The notes beneath the pieces are model-generated. The model saw only the letters and a list, made by a program, of their open reading frames with translations, had not been told where the DNA came from and did not search any database. Below, one piece after another: positions 34,162-43,972 of a stretch of 64,000 bases of DNA. The stretch comes from Thozetella sp. PMI_491. Taxonomy: Eukaryota > Ascomycota > Sordariomycetes > Chaetosphaeriales > Chaetosphaeriaceae. The stretch is from positions 1,779,860 through 1,843,859 of the forward strand of contig MU270015.1 in assembly GCA_021432635.1 (NCBI GenBank). The letters run 5' to 3'. Each line of letters starts with the position of its first letter. The first letter of the stretch is position 1. The translations under genes were made by a program, and so were the position numbers.

Positions 34162-35262
34162 TCATATGATCTTTGAAGGTGCTGGTTGGGCGGAAAGCTC
34201 TATCTGGGATTCTGGGACCGCGCAGCTGAGCCCTCTGTCTTCCTTCTCGCCTCGAACATGGACCGTCCGTCTCATACCACTAATCTCGAACATAATAATT
34301 ATCCTACATACAAAAGAGGATGCAAGATAGCGGTTAAGAATTACAAACGCGTCTTGCGTGCCGATGAACTGTAGGCTCGAGAAGATGACTGTGCCGAAGA
34401 TAATGTGCATGATGTTGCCTGTTGCTGTCAGCCAGGAGATAAGTATGTATATCCTACTCTCTGGGCGAAATTCTAGAACAGTCATCGGCCGTAGCGCGCT
34501 GAGCTGAAACTCTTGTCTAACAGCCTCTCCCAGGGTCCGGCACCTCCCGTTTTGCTCCCGTAGTCGGATCCTAAGCATGACTGCCGCATCTCCCAGTACA
34601 TATACTGCGAGAGCTAGGGCCAGCCAGACAGCAGGCAGCACCTGCATCTCGGGCAAAAAGCTGCAGACGGAAAAGACACAAAGCTCGTAGGTGATATGCG
34701 ATACGTTGGCGACTGCAGCACACACGATGAGATACTGCAAAGCAACCACGACGGCGGCCACCGGGCGACCCAATTGTTCTCCCCACCCTATGCTGCCTGT
34801 GCCCTTTCGGAGCATTTCCTCTGGGTTGCTGTACTCGAATGCGCGGAGGGGAAACGCGGATGGTGCGCCAACACCGAGGAGGAGAGACAGTAGCGGCCTT
34901 CGCATTGCCAAGAGGCCAGTCTCCATGGAGCTGGAGCCCATGATGCTAAGAATCGTAGGCATGACGCCGAGCAGGACCGAGGCAGCTGCCATGTTGGCTT
35001 TCCAATACTCGGGGACGGTGTTGAGGAGACAGTTAATGACTGTACTTGCGGTGCATCCATTTTTATCGGTGTTTAATGGCGCAGGGCAAGAAGAAACATT
35101 GTTGGTCTTGTAGGCCAGGTACTCGTCTAGGCATTCCTGCCGAATAGCGCCCGCCAGGAAGTCGCCGTACTGAGGAAACCATTTTTGAAAATGGGCAATT
35201 CGGAGTGCGCTGACAGTGGAAAGGAGGAGAAAGGCAATGAGCCTACGAGTTAATCTGGGCAT
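34162..35262 (-). CDS. polytopic membrane protein of unknown function
   Basis: A single-exon 366-residue protein. A hydrophobic N-terminus (LIAFLLLSTVSAL) may be a signal or first helix. A short extracytoplasmic part has paired cysteines (C at about 44, 59, 70 and 79). About six further hydrophobic segments follow, for example ANMAAASVLLGVMPTILSIM, LQYLIVCAAVANVSHIT and IYILISWLTATGNIMHIIFG. It resembles a widespread fungal family that has no assigned function in my knowledge. It lies between the ammonia-lyase, with only 124 bases between stops, and the reductase-acyltransferase, so a role in the same pathway (transport or membrane anchoring) is possible. No transporter motif is visible. Confidence 0.7.
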   Translation of the reverse strand: MPRLTRRLIAFLLLSTVSALRIAHFQKWFPQYGDFLAGAIRQECLDEYLAYKTNNVSSCPAPLNTDKNGCTASTVINCLLNTVPEYWKANMAAASVLLGVMPTILSIMGSSSMETGLLAMRRPLLSLLLGVGAPSAFPLRAFEYSNPEEMLRKGTGSIGWGEQLGRPVAAVVVALQYLIVCAAVANVSHITYELCVFSVCSFLPEMQVLPAVWLALALAVYVLGDAAVMLRIRLREQNGRCRTLGEAVRQEFQLSALRPMTVLEFRPESRIYILISWLTATGNIMHIIFGTVIFSSLQFIGTQDAFVILNRYLASSFVCRIIIMFEISGMRRTVHVRGEKEDRGLSCAVPESQIELSAQPAPSKII

Positions 35263-35841
35263 CTGAATGATTGATTGACGTAACGTTGTCTATTGATGTA
35301 GAAGTAATTATTGGCTCTAAGTGGTTGCCAAGACGAAGGGAACTTGGCACATAACCTAACTGAGATCGACGACTGCATTGGGCTACGGTCTAAATACCCT
35401 GTTCGGCTACACACTCTTGCAGCCAACATCGAAGGCAGGAGGTGTCCTGGCACTGCCGCGAAGGGGAAGAAAAAAAACGTGGGTCTCATGTCGTGCCTCA
35501 CTCGGCGCGTTACTACTCGTGAGCCAGATAATCACAGCTTTGTACTACCCAACCCAGTCATCGAAACTATCCAGTTACATCCCTTCGCCGTATGATACTT
35601 GCAGGAAGTAATTTACAAGACCCCGTGTCTGTTCAGAGATAGTTTCCGCTGCCTTGGTCTAAGCCAGATCCGTGCATATCCCGCAAGGATGGCTGCGTAT
35701 TATTGGCCTGAAACTAGCTACGCCGTACAGATGTATGCTCCAGCTTCCGAGCTGAAAACAGCCGCACAATCCTCGTTGCATCAAGACTAGCAAAATCTCG
35801 AGATCTTATAGGCTGTAGTACAGAGAAGACACGCCTCCGAG

Positions 35842-35858
35842 GGCCCCGATCGGGGGCC
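35842..35858. repeat. G/C palindrome next to a TATA-like word
   Basis: GGCCCCGATCGGGGGCC holds the perfect 12-base palindrome CCCCGATCGGGG and is followed by TATATTTATAC. It could be a regulator site. Confidence 0.35.
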
Positions 35859-36733
35859 TATATTTATACTCGTCTTATGTAAGTTTACTAAGGGGGAGAG
35901 TTGGACTCCAACTCGTCTTCCAGAAATAGTTTGACTGCCTTACCATTGACATGCGGTGAATCACAGGATTCGACGATTTCGAGCGATTTGCAAGGATGCA
36001 AGTAGGTGCTATGTCTTTAAGGTAGTCTCAGGGAGGCTAGGAAGAAAGCAAGCCGAAGCTCCATCTGGGTGGTGGACATGGTTAGGTTAGGTTACCAATG
36101 TCGACTCAGTCATCACTATACTCTCGGCGGAGGGCGGAGGGGCGATAAAAACAGATATCGTGCATACTATCCTGGAGGGCAAGCTTGGATTTGCCTATTG
36201 TGGTTTCGCCAGTAGACGTGCTCTAGTGGCGAGGATGTCGGGGCGGAGCGGGGTGTCCCGGTCGCTTTCGCTGTTTATGCTGTTGGCTGCCGCACTAAAC
36301 GCCCTCTTGTACCTGAAGATCTCTGCAGCTTCCGGGAGATCGACATGCTGCTCGCTTAAACTCTCCTTTTCTTCAACTGTCCGTGGATGTTCCAAGCGGG
36401 CCCCCCTGAGGCCGTCGTCACGCCTAGGTCACGGCGTCCGCCTATCTTGATATTAGCGCGTTTCTGCCAGGCGGCCCTCGCGTAAACTGAGTTTCGGCCA
36501 AGTGTAAGCGTAGCGAATCTTGGTGCCACCAGGGCTGGTCTGGCCAATGCTTAATCCGCTAAGGCCCCTCGGATTCGCTTAAGGAACGACACTTACTCTA
36601 GGGTCATAGAACGCCAAGATCTCTACCACTCATTAAATATTGGGAAACGGCATAGGGATTTCTCTATCTCGCCAGCCAACAAATTTTGAACCCAGATGCA
36701 TTTATGTAATTTATTCCAACCAAGGGACACTTT

Positions 36734-36982
36734 GTGCAGCTGTGTGTAGCCATCTATCGCTATCGGTCGTATAGCCTACCTAGTGTTGTTCTAGCGCTCA
36801 GAGTAGTTCATAGCCAACCCCTCACCCAGATCCCTAGGACTAGCTACCAACAGCCACCTCCACAACACTACAGCTCCCTGACGCCCGGGCCACCTCATCA
36901 GCACTACCAGCAGCCGCCAGCCACCACCCTTAGTCCAACCCAAGTTCAGGGGACCCGGCACCTAAAAGGACCTAGGTGTTAG
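36734..36982 (+). other. Gln/Pro/His-rich low-complexity open frame
   Basis: 82 codons with irregular QQPP and HYQ units. No start context, splice partner or domain supports a gene. It may be a relic of a prion-like or transcription-factor tail, or chance low complexity. Confidence 0.2.
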
Positions 36983-37433
36983 TCTAAATCTCTTAGCTTA
37001 TTCACCTGAAGACGCAATGCTCTCTAGAACCGTGGCCCGGCGCAACCTTCTTCTGCCCATAGGCTATTTTAGGCCACGCTCGGCTATCGCCTTTCGAGGG
37101 ACCCGCCTAGCGAACGAGTCCCCCCCCCTTTAGGCGGTCGCCCTGCCCCAGACTCTCAAATCGTCACCATCTCGACCTTTTCGGTAAGTTCTAGATCCCT
37201 TTACATGGCGCCAAACTTCGTGTCCGACAGCTCGGCAGCTGGTTGGTTCTCTAGGGGATGATGGCGTCTACCGTTGCATATCTTGAGTCCCTTCTCCTTT
37301 ATATCATACCACCCCCCAACTCCAGCATGTAACAACAGCAAGGTTACCTTTTCTTTTATGCGGAACTTCTGTTCTTTTTGTTGATTCACTTGTCCTGGCT
37401 GGCACTTGGGCGAAGCAATTACATCGTTCCTAG

Positions 37434-39917
37434 ATGGATACTACATATCCTACTTCAGCCAAGATGCGTGCCGTCAGCAAACATCAACGTGGGAAAGACT
37501 ACAGCAGGTCTGAACTTCAGCCCTGTGAGAGGACAGTGTTCCTCACCGGAGCGACCGGTTTTGTGGGAAAGGTTGTCCTAGAAGAGCTCATGCGACGACG
37601 ACAGGAGCTGGGCATTCGAAAAGTCGCAGTTCTTGTCCGTCCTACCAAGCCATCAAAACAAGCCACACCAATCGCAACGCAGGACACCAGCGCCGCATCT
37701 CGTTTTCACCAAGAGATTGCTTCTTCAAGATGCTTCGCCAATTTACCGCCCAACTGGACCGATTCTGTCCAGCCGTACTCTGGAGATCTGGAGAAGCCCC
37801 GCTGTGGTTTGGACGCATCTGCATATGACCAGCTCTGTCGAGAGACCACGCACATTATCCACTGCGCCGCCTGCGTTCAATTCGACCTACCTCTTGCGGA
37901 GGCTATGAAGATAAATGTGCACGGAACACTCAACGTCCTCCAGCTGGCAGGGGCCTGTTCCCAGCTACAGCATATGGTATATACTTCTACGGCATATGTT
38001 TCCCCAGTTAACGGAGAGGAGCCAATTCCAGAGGAATTGGCGCCTTTGGGACGCTGGACGTCGGCTCAGGAGCTGCTTCATGATTTCAAATCAGGCATAG
38101 CCACCGAAGAGGACGTACTGCGCGAGACGCAGCAGCCAAACACATACTCTGTTTCTAAAAGTATCGCAGAGCATTTGGTTGTAAAGAGCCGCGGCAAAGT
38201 TCCCGTTACGATTACAAGGCCAAGCATTATAACACCATCAATGGAACGGCCGTTCCCCGGATGGACCGATAGTGTCACTGCCCTTGTCGCAATTGTCATG
38301 GCAACTCACGGGGGCGGCGTATATGCCATCGAGGGCAGACCCAATAGGGTAGCAGATCTTGTGCCAGTTGACTTCGTTACCGACTTCCTCATCGATGAAG
38401 CCTTCACATCGACGCCGCCCGTATCATCGGTGTCCATCTTGAATTGCGTATCGGGAACGAAATGCGTCGAGACAACTACCTTCGCCAAAGACGATGCAGC
38501 CTACTTTCAGCACGCCGAAGCTCGATATCTGCACTATACATCCTCGTATCTGGCTAGACTGTCGCGCTTTCTATGGCAAACCTTACCACTAAAGTCGTTC
38601 CAGCTGCTCAGCTGGCTGAGCAGAGACCGCCATGGCGTTCAGCAAACAACGCGGGCCCTCCAAGGTCTCAACAAGCTGGATAAGACGTTCGCGTACTACC
38701 AGTCTTATAGCTTTCCCTTTGTATCAAGCCGTCGTACTCTATTTGAAAGGGTACCCACATTTGAAGGTCATTCGTACATGCGTACTGTGTTCCGGGGAAC
38801 GCAGCTTTATATGATTCGACGCGCTCGCGAGCGAGATCAGGTCTCGACTGAGAAATTGATCGGTGGGAGAGAGCTCCGTGGCTCCATGGGTATTCCAAAA
38901 CTCTTTCTCACCTCTCGGGCGAATTTCTTCTACCGTTTTGTAGCGGTGCTCGTGGAATTCGCTCTGGGACGGATGTTCCAGAAGGTCGCCTTCGATCAGC
39001 AATCCTTCTTCAACTCTATGAGCGATTATCTTCAGAACCCCGGGGAGGAGAACCTGTTAATCCTGCCCAGCCATCGAAGCTACCTCGACTTCGTTCTCTT
39101 GCCTTATCTCATCTACCACTTCCCCGGCCTCGGCATCCGGATGCCGCGCATCGCTGCACAGAGCGATTTTGCTCGGTTGCCAATCCTCGGCCCGGTCCTG
39201 AAACGGCTCGGCGCATTTTTTGTCCATCGTGGTGTCGGTTGTCCGGATCCACAAATGGATGAAGAGATTCGCCAGCTAGTAGAGCAAAGAGAACACATCC
39301 TCTTCTTCCCAGAGGGTCAGCGGAGTCGCTCCAGGAAGTTCTTAGCACCGCGGCGAGGTCTTCTACGTTCACTGCAAGGCACTGGAAAATCGTTCAAAGT
39401 TCTCCCTATCTCGATCAGCTATGAACGGGTGCCTGAGGAGGGACAGTTCATACAGGAAGCGCAGGGGAATGAGAGGTCCCGAATGACCATCTGGGGATTT
39501 CTGGTGTGGACTTACAAGATGCTCAGGGGGCGTTTGAAACTTGGAAGGGTGCATATCAAGTGCGGAAAGATTCTGGACTTCACTCCCAAAACGGATGTGC
39601 ACTGCCTTTTGCAAGAGGTTATGAGCGAACTTCAGAAAAACACGGTCGTCACTACCTATCACCTCGGATCTTACGAGCACAGCCGGCGGCACCTTAGCCT
39701 TCTATGTCCTCCTTATCAGCCCTTGGAGGAGAAATGTATTAAGACTGGGCCTATTCGAGACGAGCTCGAGAAGCGAGGGGCAACGGTCCTCGAAGGCAGC
39801 CTTTTGGTAGATGAGCGACACCCTGTCCCGCCGATCCTCGAGTCGAGTCTGCAAAACCAATGGGCGCATTTCATGGAGCGTAATGCCTTAGATCAGCAAT
39901 CAGGCACCAAAGTGTAG
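37434..39917 (+). CDS. fatty acyl-CoA reductase / glycerol-phosphate-type acyltransferase fusion
   Basis: An 827-residue bifunctional enzyme in one exon. Residues about 32-380 are a fatty acyl-CoA reductase domain (NAD_binding_4): the NADPH motif TGATGFVG at 38-45, and Tyr238/Lys242 in TYSVSK. About 390-480 resemble the reductase C-terminal cap. From about 490 to 760 comes a PlsB/GNPAT-like acyltransferase: block I His547-x4-Asp552 in PSHRSYLDF, block II GAFFVHRG, block III FPEGQRSRS at 625-633, and block IV VLPISISYE. The first half makes a fatty alcohol or aldehyde from an acyl thioester; the second transfers an acyl group to an alcohol such as glycerol 3-phosphate or dihydroxyacetone phosphate. 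In animals these two activities supply ether-lipid synthesis as separate proteins. No signal peptide. ATG 37434 is the first start. Confidence 0.85.
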   Translation: MDTTYPTSAKMRAVSKHQRGKDYSRSELQPCERTVFLTGATGFVGKVVLEELMRRRQELGIRKVAVLVRPTKPSKQATPIATQDTSAASRFHQEIASSRCFANLPPNWTDSVQPYSGDLEKPRCGLDASAYDQLCRETTHIIHCAACVQFDLPLAEAMKINVHGTLNVLQLAGACSQLQHMVYTSTAYVSPVNGEEPIPEELAPLGRWTSAQELLHDFKSGIATEEDVLRETQQPNTYSVSKSIAEHLVVKSRGKVPVTITRPSIITPSMERPFPGWTDSVTALVAIVMATHGGGVYAIEGRPNRVADLVPVDFVTDFLIDEAFTSTPPVSSVSILNCVSGTKCVETTTFAKDDAAYFQHAEARYLHYTSSYLARLSRFLWQTLPLKSFQLLSWLSRDRHGVQQTTRALQGLNKLDKTFAYYQSYSFPFVSSRRTLFERVPTFEGHSYMRTVFRGTQLYMIRRARERDQVSTEKLIGGRELRGSMGIPKLFLTSRANFFYRFVAVLVEFALGRMFQKVAFDQQSFFNSMSDYLQNPGEENLLILPSHRSYLDFVLLPYLIYHFPGLGIRMPRIAAQSDFARLPILGPVLKRLGAFFVHRGVGCPDPQMDEEIRQLVEQREHILFFPEGQRSRSRKFLAPRRGLLRSLQGTGKSFKVLPISISYERVPEEGQFIQEAQGNERSRMTIWGFLVWTYKMLRGRLKLGRVHIKCGKILDFTPKTDVHCLLQEVMSELQKNTVVTTYHLGSYEHSRRHLSLLCPPYQPLEEKCIKTGPIRDELEKRGATVLEGSLLVDERHPVPPILESSLQNQWAHFMERNALDQQSGTKV

Positions 39918-40845
39918 CAAGAACTGCTTGGGAAAAACAAATGCCTGTACAAGAGCCTTGGGCTTTAATTACCACACCTGTTTTAGCTACACGACTTAAC
40001 TTAGCTTTTCAACTAGTTTGTTTATTTTCACGCTGAATTCGACTCTGCTCACGTGAGGGACACACCCGGGAGTTCGAAAGCTGCTCAAAATTGACGAAGA
40101 CCTGATTCAAATTCACGGCGGGTGTAACTGGAGGGGTTTTGTTGTGTTGGGTTTAATCGTACGGCCTTCACTGCGCCAGTTCTCTTGGGGTCTCGTACTT
40201 CGATAAGGACCGCGCCTGGCTTCGTATGCAGCTGGTATTGCTATGGCAATCAGGAGGTGTGACTTCGGCCTCCCTTGCAAACAGACATTTTAGATCACAT
40301 TCTTCGTCGGCAAGGGCCCGGAGGAGGTAACTGCGTGGCAGACTCTCGCGTGTTTCATGTAAAAACACAGCTAGAATAATAGACGGATTAATTTTCTACA
40401 CCCTTCTCGCTTTTTGTTAGCTCAAAGGTATAAACTCTACTTCCGTGAGCCGCATGCCAGCTCATAGTGATACCTATACCTTGCATCAGGCCAAGAAAAG
40501 ACATTTGCATAGTCAGCAATCCCAACACGGACAACCCCTATTGATGCCAACAGCGTCTTATACATGAACTCTGAGAAGCAGGACTCCGAGTGGGAGGGTG
40601 GCCGAGCTGACGACTGACATCGATCGTACAAAGAGTGCAGTAAGAACGCGAATTGTTATACTATGTAAGAGGTTATGCCGCTAGTATCTATCAACTCAAG
40701 GCAGAGAAAAATAAAAGACAATGATTGTCGGCTTAGGCCTCCGTAGCTCTGTTTACTTTAAAGCCCCACTGCTAAATTTTCGTCTAGTCCCTGCCGCGCG
40801 GCTCGCCCCACGGTTATCTCACGTTGTACGACAGCTACCCTTATA
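39918..40845. other. intergenic, no gene seen
   Basis: 928 bases between convergent genes. Short open frames on the minus strand lack any family feature. Confidence 0.4.
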
Positions 40846-41592
40846 TTACATCCTACCCGCTAGGAAAGCTAGCCCCGTACTCATATATGCGAAAGCATCT
40901 AACGCCTGGCCTCGACCAGCTACAGCTTTGCTCGTTGTCGTCGTAGCCTTGGCAGTGCCCGTCGTCGTTGTTGTCGGCACACTTATGCCTGTGGAAGTCG
41001 AAAATCCCGTGGAAAGCGAAGTGGTATCGGTCGCCGGATGCGCTTGAAGGTAGCATGAACCATGAGCCATGGCAATCTTGAGCCACTCCTGCTTGCCAGG
41101 GTCGGGTAGTGCCCAGGCGGCTGGACAGCTGGTGGATAATTTGGCCATGCTTGCGTTGTTGACCTTGAGGAACGAGGCTACCGCAGTGACATAGGTCGAG
41201 TAGCTGGAAAGAACGTCGGCGGGGGCGGCAGTGGTAAAACCACACCAGGACTTTGGGTCTGACACTGTACAAGACAGCTTGTCAAGACCGGTTGCGGTAG
41301 CCCTGCACGGTTTGGCCACCTCGTCACCGTATGAGTTTATGCCGTCTAGGACGTTGCCTGTCGGCAGCGGGACGTCAAAGTACTGAGTGATATTCTCTGT
41401 AATGCACTGCCAGGGGTCATCCGGCAGTATACTAGGCGTTGGCTCCAGTGTAATAGTTGTTGTTAGACCTCTCTTTTGCAGCAGCTGAGGCATCTGGGTC
41501 ATGGGCGGCGAGTGTAGCCGTAGCCCAGCAGCAAGCGCATTTGCTGCCGCTGTGAGGGCCATGAGCCCACTAAGGAGTGTCCTAGAGTACAT
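40846..41592 (-). CDS. secreted Ser/Thr-rich protein, possible GPI anchor
   Basis: A single-exon protein of 248 residues. It begins with a signal peptide (MYSRTLLSGLMALTAAANAL), then a Leu-Gln-Lys-Arg (LLQKRG) processing-like site. The central domain of about 130 residues has cysteines at WQCITEN, AKPCRAT, LSCTVSD, SWCGF, TSCPAAW and SCYLQ, so three disulfides are likely. The C-terminus is a Thr/Ser stalk ending in a weakly hydrophobic tail (AYMSTGLAFLAG). The fold resembles a fungal secreted family without known activity. It probably sits on the wall or plasma membrane. Confidence 0.72.
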   Translation of the reverse strand: MYSRTLLSGLMALTAAANALAAGLRLHSPPMTQMPQLLQKRGLTTTITLEPTPSILPDDPWQCITENITQYFDVPLPTGNVLDGINSYGDEVAKPCRATATGLDKLSCTVSDPKSWCGFTTAAPADVLSSYSTYVTAVASFLKVNNASMAKLSTSCPAAWALPDPGKQEWLKIAMAHGSCYLQAHPATDTTSLSTGFSTSTGISVPTTTTTGTAKATTTTSKAVAGRGQALDAFAYMSTGLAFLAGRM

Positions 41593-42225
41593 GTTTGTAG
41601 GTGAGTCGCGATGGTGGACGGGGAGTGGTTGGCAAGCCAGCAACGGCAAACAGACTGGAAGAAGGCGAGGAAGATTGCGAATAGGTAACTAGACTAGGTA
41701 GCTTTTACTTCTAAGGCTTTGGGGGCGATTAACCACAGTGACGAGGATTGGGTTCAACGATGGAAATGGAAATGCTCCGCTGGGCGCCCCTGACGGATAA
41801 TTGGCCGCCAACCGCCCCCAAATGGATGTTGACTGCGGCATAATTATTACTTGCCAAGAGCCGTATTTAGTACTGCCAAGAGCTGTGTTTCTTGTTGCTT
41901 TTGGCGGCACAGCCAAGGTCGCATGGTCGAGTCGCATTCGAAATGGTTCCAAGGACGATGTAGGAACTATTACTTTCCCGTCACACCACCTGAGCCGGAA
42001 GGCACTATGCTCCTTCGATCGGCGTCTAACTTGACCAAAGTGCCTTTGCCTCAATCCGGGAGGCAGTGGCTACCCACGTGACATAATAGACCTGGATGTA
42101 ACGGGTCGTGGCACAACACGGCCTCCACCAACAGTCTTGGCCAACTGAGGGATCTTATCCTTCATCAATCCGACAACCTTCTCACGGACTATTGATCTGG
42201 ATTCGGTTACGCTTGATCTTCCAAA
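41593..42225. promoter_or_regulatory. divergent promoter region
   Basis: 633 bases between two divergent genes. The word GCCAAGAGC occurs twice, at about 41852 and 41876. No gene is seen. Confidence 0.35.
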
Positions 42226-43062
42226 ATGCCTGACCTGGAGGACATTACCTATTCGCGCAGCGCCACCATCGCGGCGGTGACCGATTATTACCAGTTCCTT
42301 GTCAAGATGTACCTGAAAGATTCGCAAGTCATTTACCCACCCACCGAGGGTTGGCCTTCCATCACGCATGCTGACCCCAGCGTTCTGGCAACCCTCGGCA
42401 AGTCGGAGGAGGTCATATCGCTACTTGCCCACCTTCCCTACATACGCTCACCTGGTAACTGGAACTATGACGCTGAAGGTTACCCCGGCTCCCTCTTCGC
42501 GGACTGGCAACATCTTATCGCAAGCCTGAACAATGCGACGGGAAGCTCTAGCACTGGCGCCTCGCTACGCATCACCACCGAGGGCCATGACTTCACGCGG
42601 CTTGCACCCTCTCATGTCGTTGGTCTAATGAAAGGCGGCCGTGAGACTCCTGTTATGATACTCGATACAAAGCTCGGGATTGTTCACTGGGACAACTGCC
42701 CCGAAGAGATCGAGAACGACCCTCCTCAAGAGGTAGTCGATTACGAGCCAGATGACGACGTACCTGATGATGAGGCGGACTGGCGCTACAGTGCGACCGC
42801 ATGGTCTATCCCCGACTTTTTCGAGGTGCTCAAGGAGCAATTCTGTAGATTGCACTGGGTTCCTATCAGTTCCCACTCTGTGTGGAGCGCCTCATGGAGC
42901 GAGGGTCCAGAAGACGAAGGGATGGTTCCAATGCTGCAAGATATCTATCGTCAGCACGGCTGGCCACAGCTGGCTGACTATCGGAAATCGGAATGCCTGG
43001 ACGCAGTAGAGAAGGCACTGGAGGACAGATATCCTTCCTGTGTCGACCGGCGCGGAAAATAA
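42226..43062 (+). CDS. conserved fungal hypothetical protein
   Basis: A single-exon, 278-residue protein without a signal peptide or membrane segment, so probably cytosolic or nuclear. It has TEGWPSITHADPSVLATLG and VISLLAHLPYIR near the start and an acidic middle stretch (YEPDDDVPDDEADW). The C-terminal part (SIPDFFEVLKEQFCRLHWVP, then IYRQHGWPQL) gives the look of a compact mixed alpha/beta fold. I recognise this as a recurring fungal pattern, but I know no function. It shares a promoter region with the secreted protein upstream. Confidence 0.72.
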   Translation: MPDLEDITYSRSATIAAVTDYYQFLVKMYLKDSQVIYPPTEGWPSITHADPSVLATLGKSEEVISLLAHLPYIRSPGNWNYDAEGYPGSLFADWQHLIASLNNATGSSSTGASLRITTEGHDFTRLAPSHVVGLMKGGRETPVMILDTKLGIVHWDNCPEEIENDPPQEVVDYEPDDDVPDDEADWRYSATAWSIPDFFEVLKEQFCRLHWVPISSHSVWSASWSEGPEDEGMVPMLQDIYRQHGWPQLADYRKSECLDAVEKALEDRYPSCVDRRGK

Positions 43063-43972
43063 GCGTCTAGGTCTGTTAGGCTGAAACTTAGATGCAGGCT
43101 CTATTGAATTAAAGTTGGTATATGCCAGTTCCCTTACATCGCAGCCAGATGCACACATTCAGGTAAAGCCGTATGCCCGTGAGCACAAGTCTGCCGTTGG
43201 CGGTTTACAGCCAGGTACTGTGCCAAACTGTTGGGGGTTTGGTTACAAAAGTCCCCCCGAAATATGACATTGACTGCACAGCCCAATCAAGAGCGCCAGC
43301 AAGCGCCGCTAACGTCTAGCTCTGACTAGCAATGGATCTATGCCAAGCCTATACTCGTGGCGCAGATGAAGGTCTGACATTGTGCCCTAGGCGGGATGCG
43401 CACAATATAGTCTTGGCAGGCTTGGATCGCATGACTGACTTTGTCTTTGTAGGAGACATGGATCAGGAAGGTGTGCTTCGAAATTCAAAAGTTCTATGAT
43501 TACCCTGACGGTGGGTAGTATAATCTCTGGTGATTTGTACCGTGCATGGAAAAAATCCTGAAAGGCAGAATTCTCAGACCTGTGTCCCAAAGGGCGGACC
43601 GGTGGCCAGCACTGTGCCACTCGTAAGGCAAGAAATGGGGGCGCTTGGCTATGGTACGTACGTATGCATAGGAATATTCCCGAGAGTTAATTACATTGTT
43701 GCATTTTCTATTCTTTTCGGGAAATATCTCTTGTTGTATTCTTAGACAGCCAAAGAAGTTCCGATGCCAGTTAGTTGTCCCTAATAAGACAATCACTCCA
43801 GGAGCAGTCTCTCTTTCTTACGAAGTTCCCCTAAAGAGGTAGGACGTATAGTCAAGGCTCCTTGTCTGAGCTTAACCAGCTCGACTCTTGCCCCTGCCCT
43901 TTCTCGCGATCTCTCGTTTCTTCATCTCTCGTCTCACCTTCCGTCTCTAAGTGTTTGCTGTAAGATCAAAGG
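43063..43972. other. intergenic, no gene seen
   Basis: 910 bases containing the promoter of the chitinase. The last 100 bases are C/T-rich (CTCGTTTCTTCATCTCTCG), a common feature of highly expressed fungal genes. Confidence 0.4.

Larger units (their letters stand above)
35263..37433. other. gene-poor stretch with a palindrome and a Gln/Pro-rich relic
   Basis: 2.2 kb without a convincing gene. A G/C-rich palindrome lies at 35842-35858. A minus-strand open frame at 36195-36395 and a plus-strand Gln/Pro/His-rich frame at 36734-36982 (YQQPPPQHYSS, HQHYQQPPATT) look like decayed or low-complexity coding sequence. The 3' end is the promoter of the fusion gene. Confidence 0.4.
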
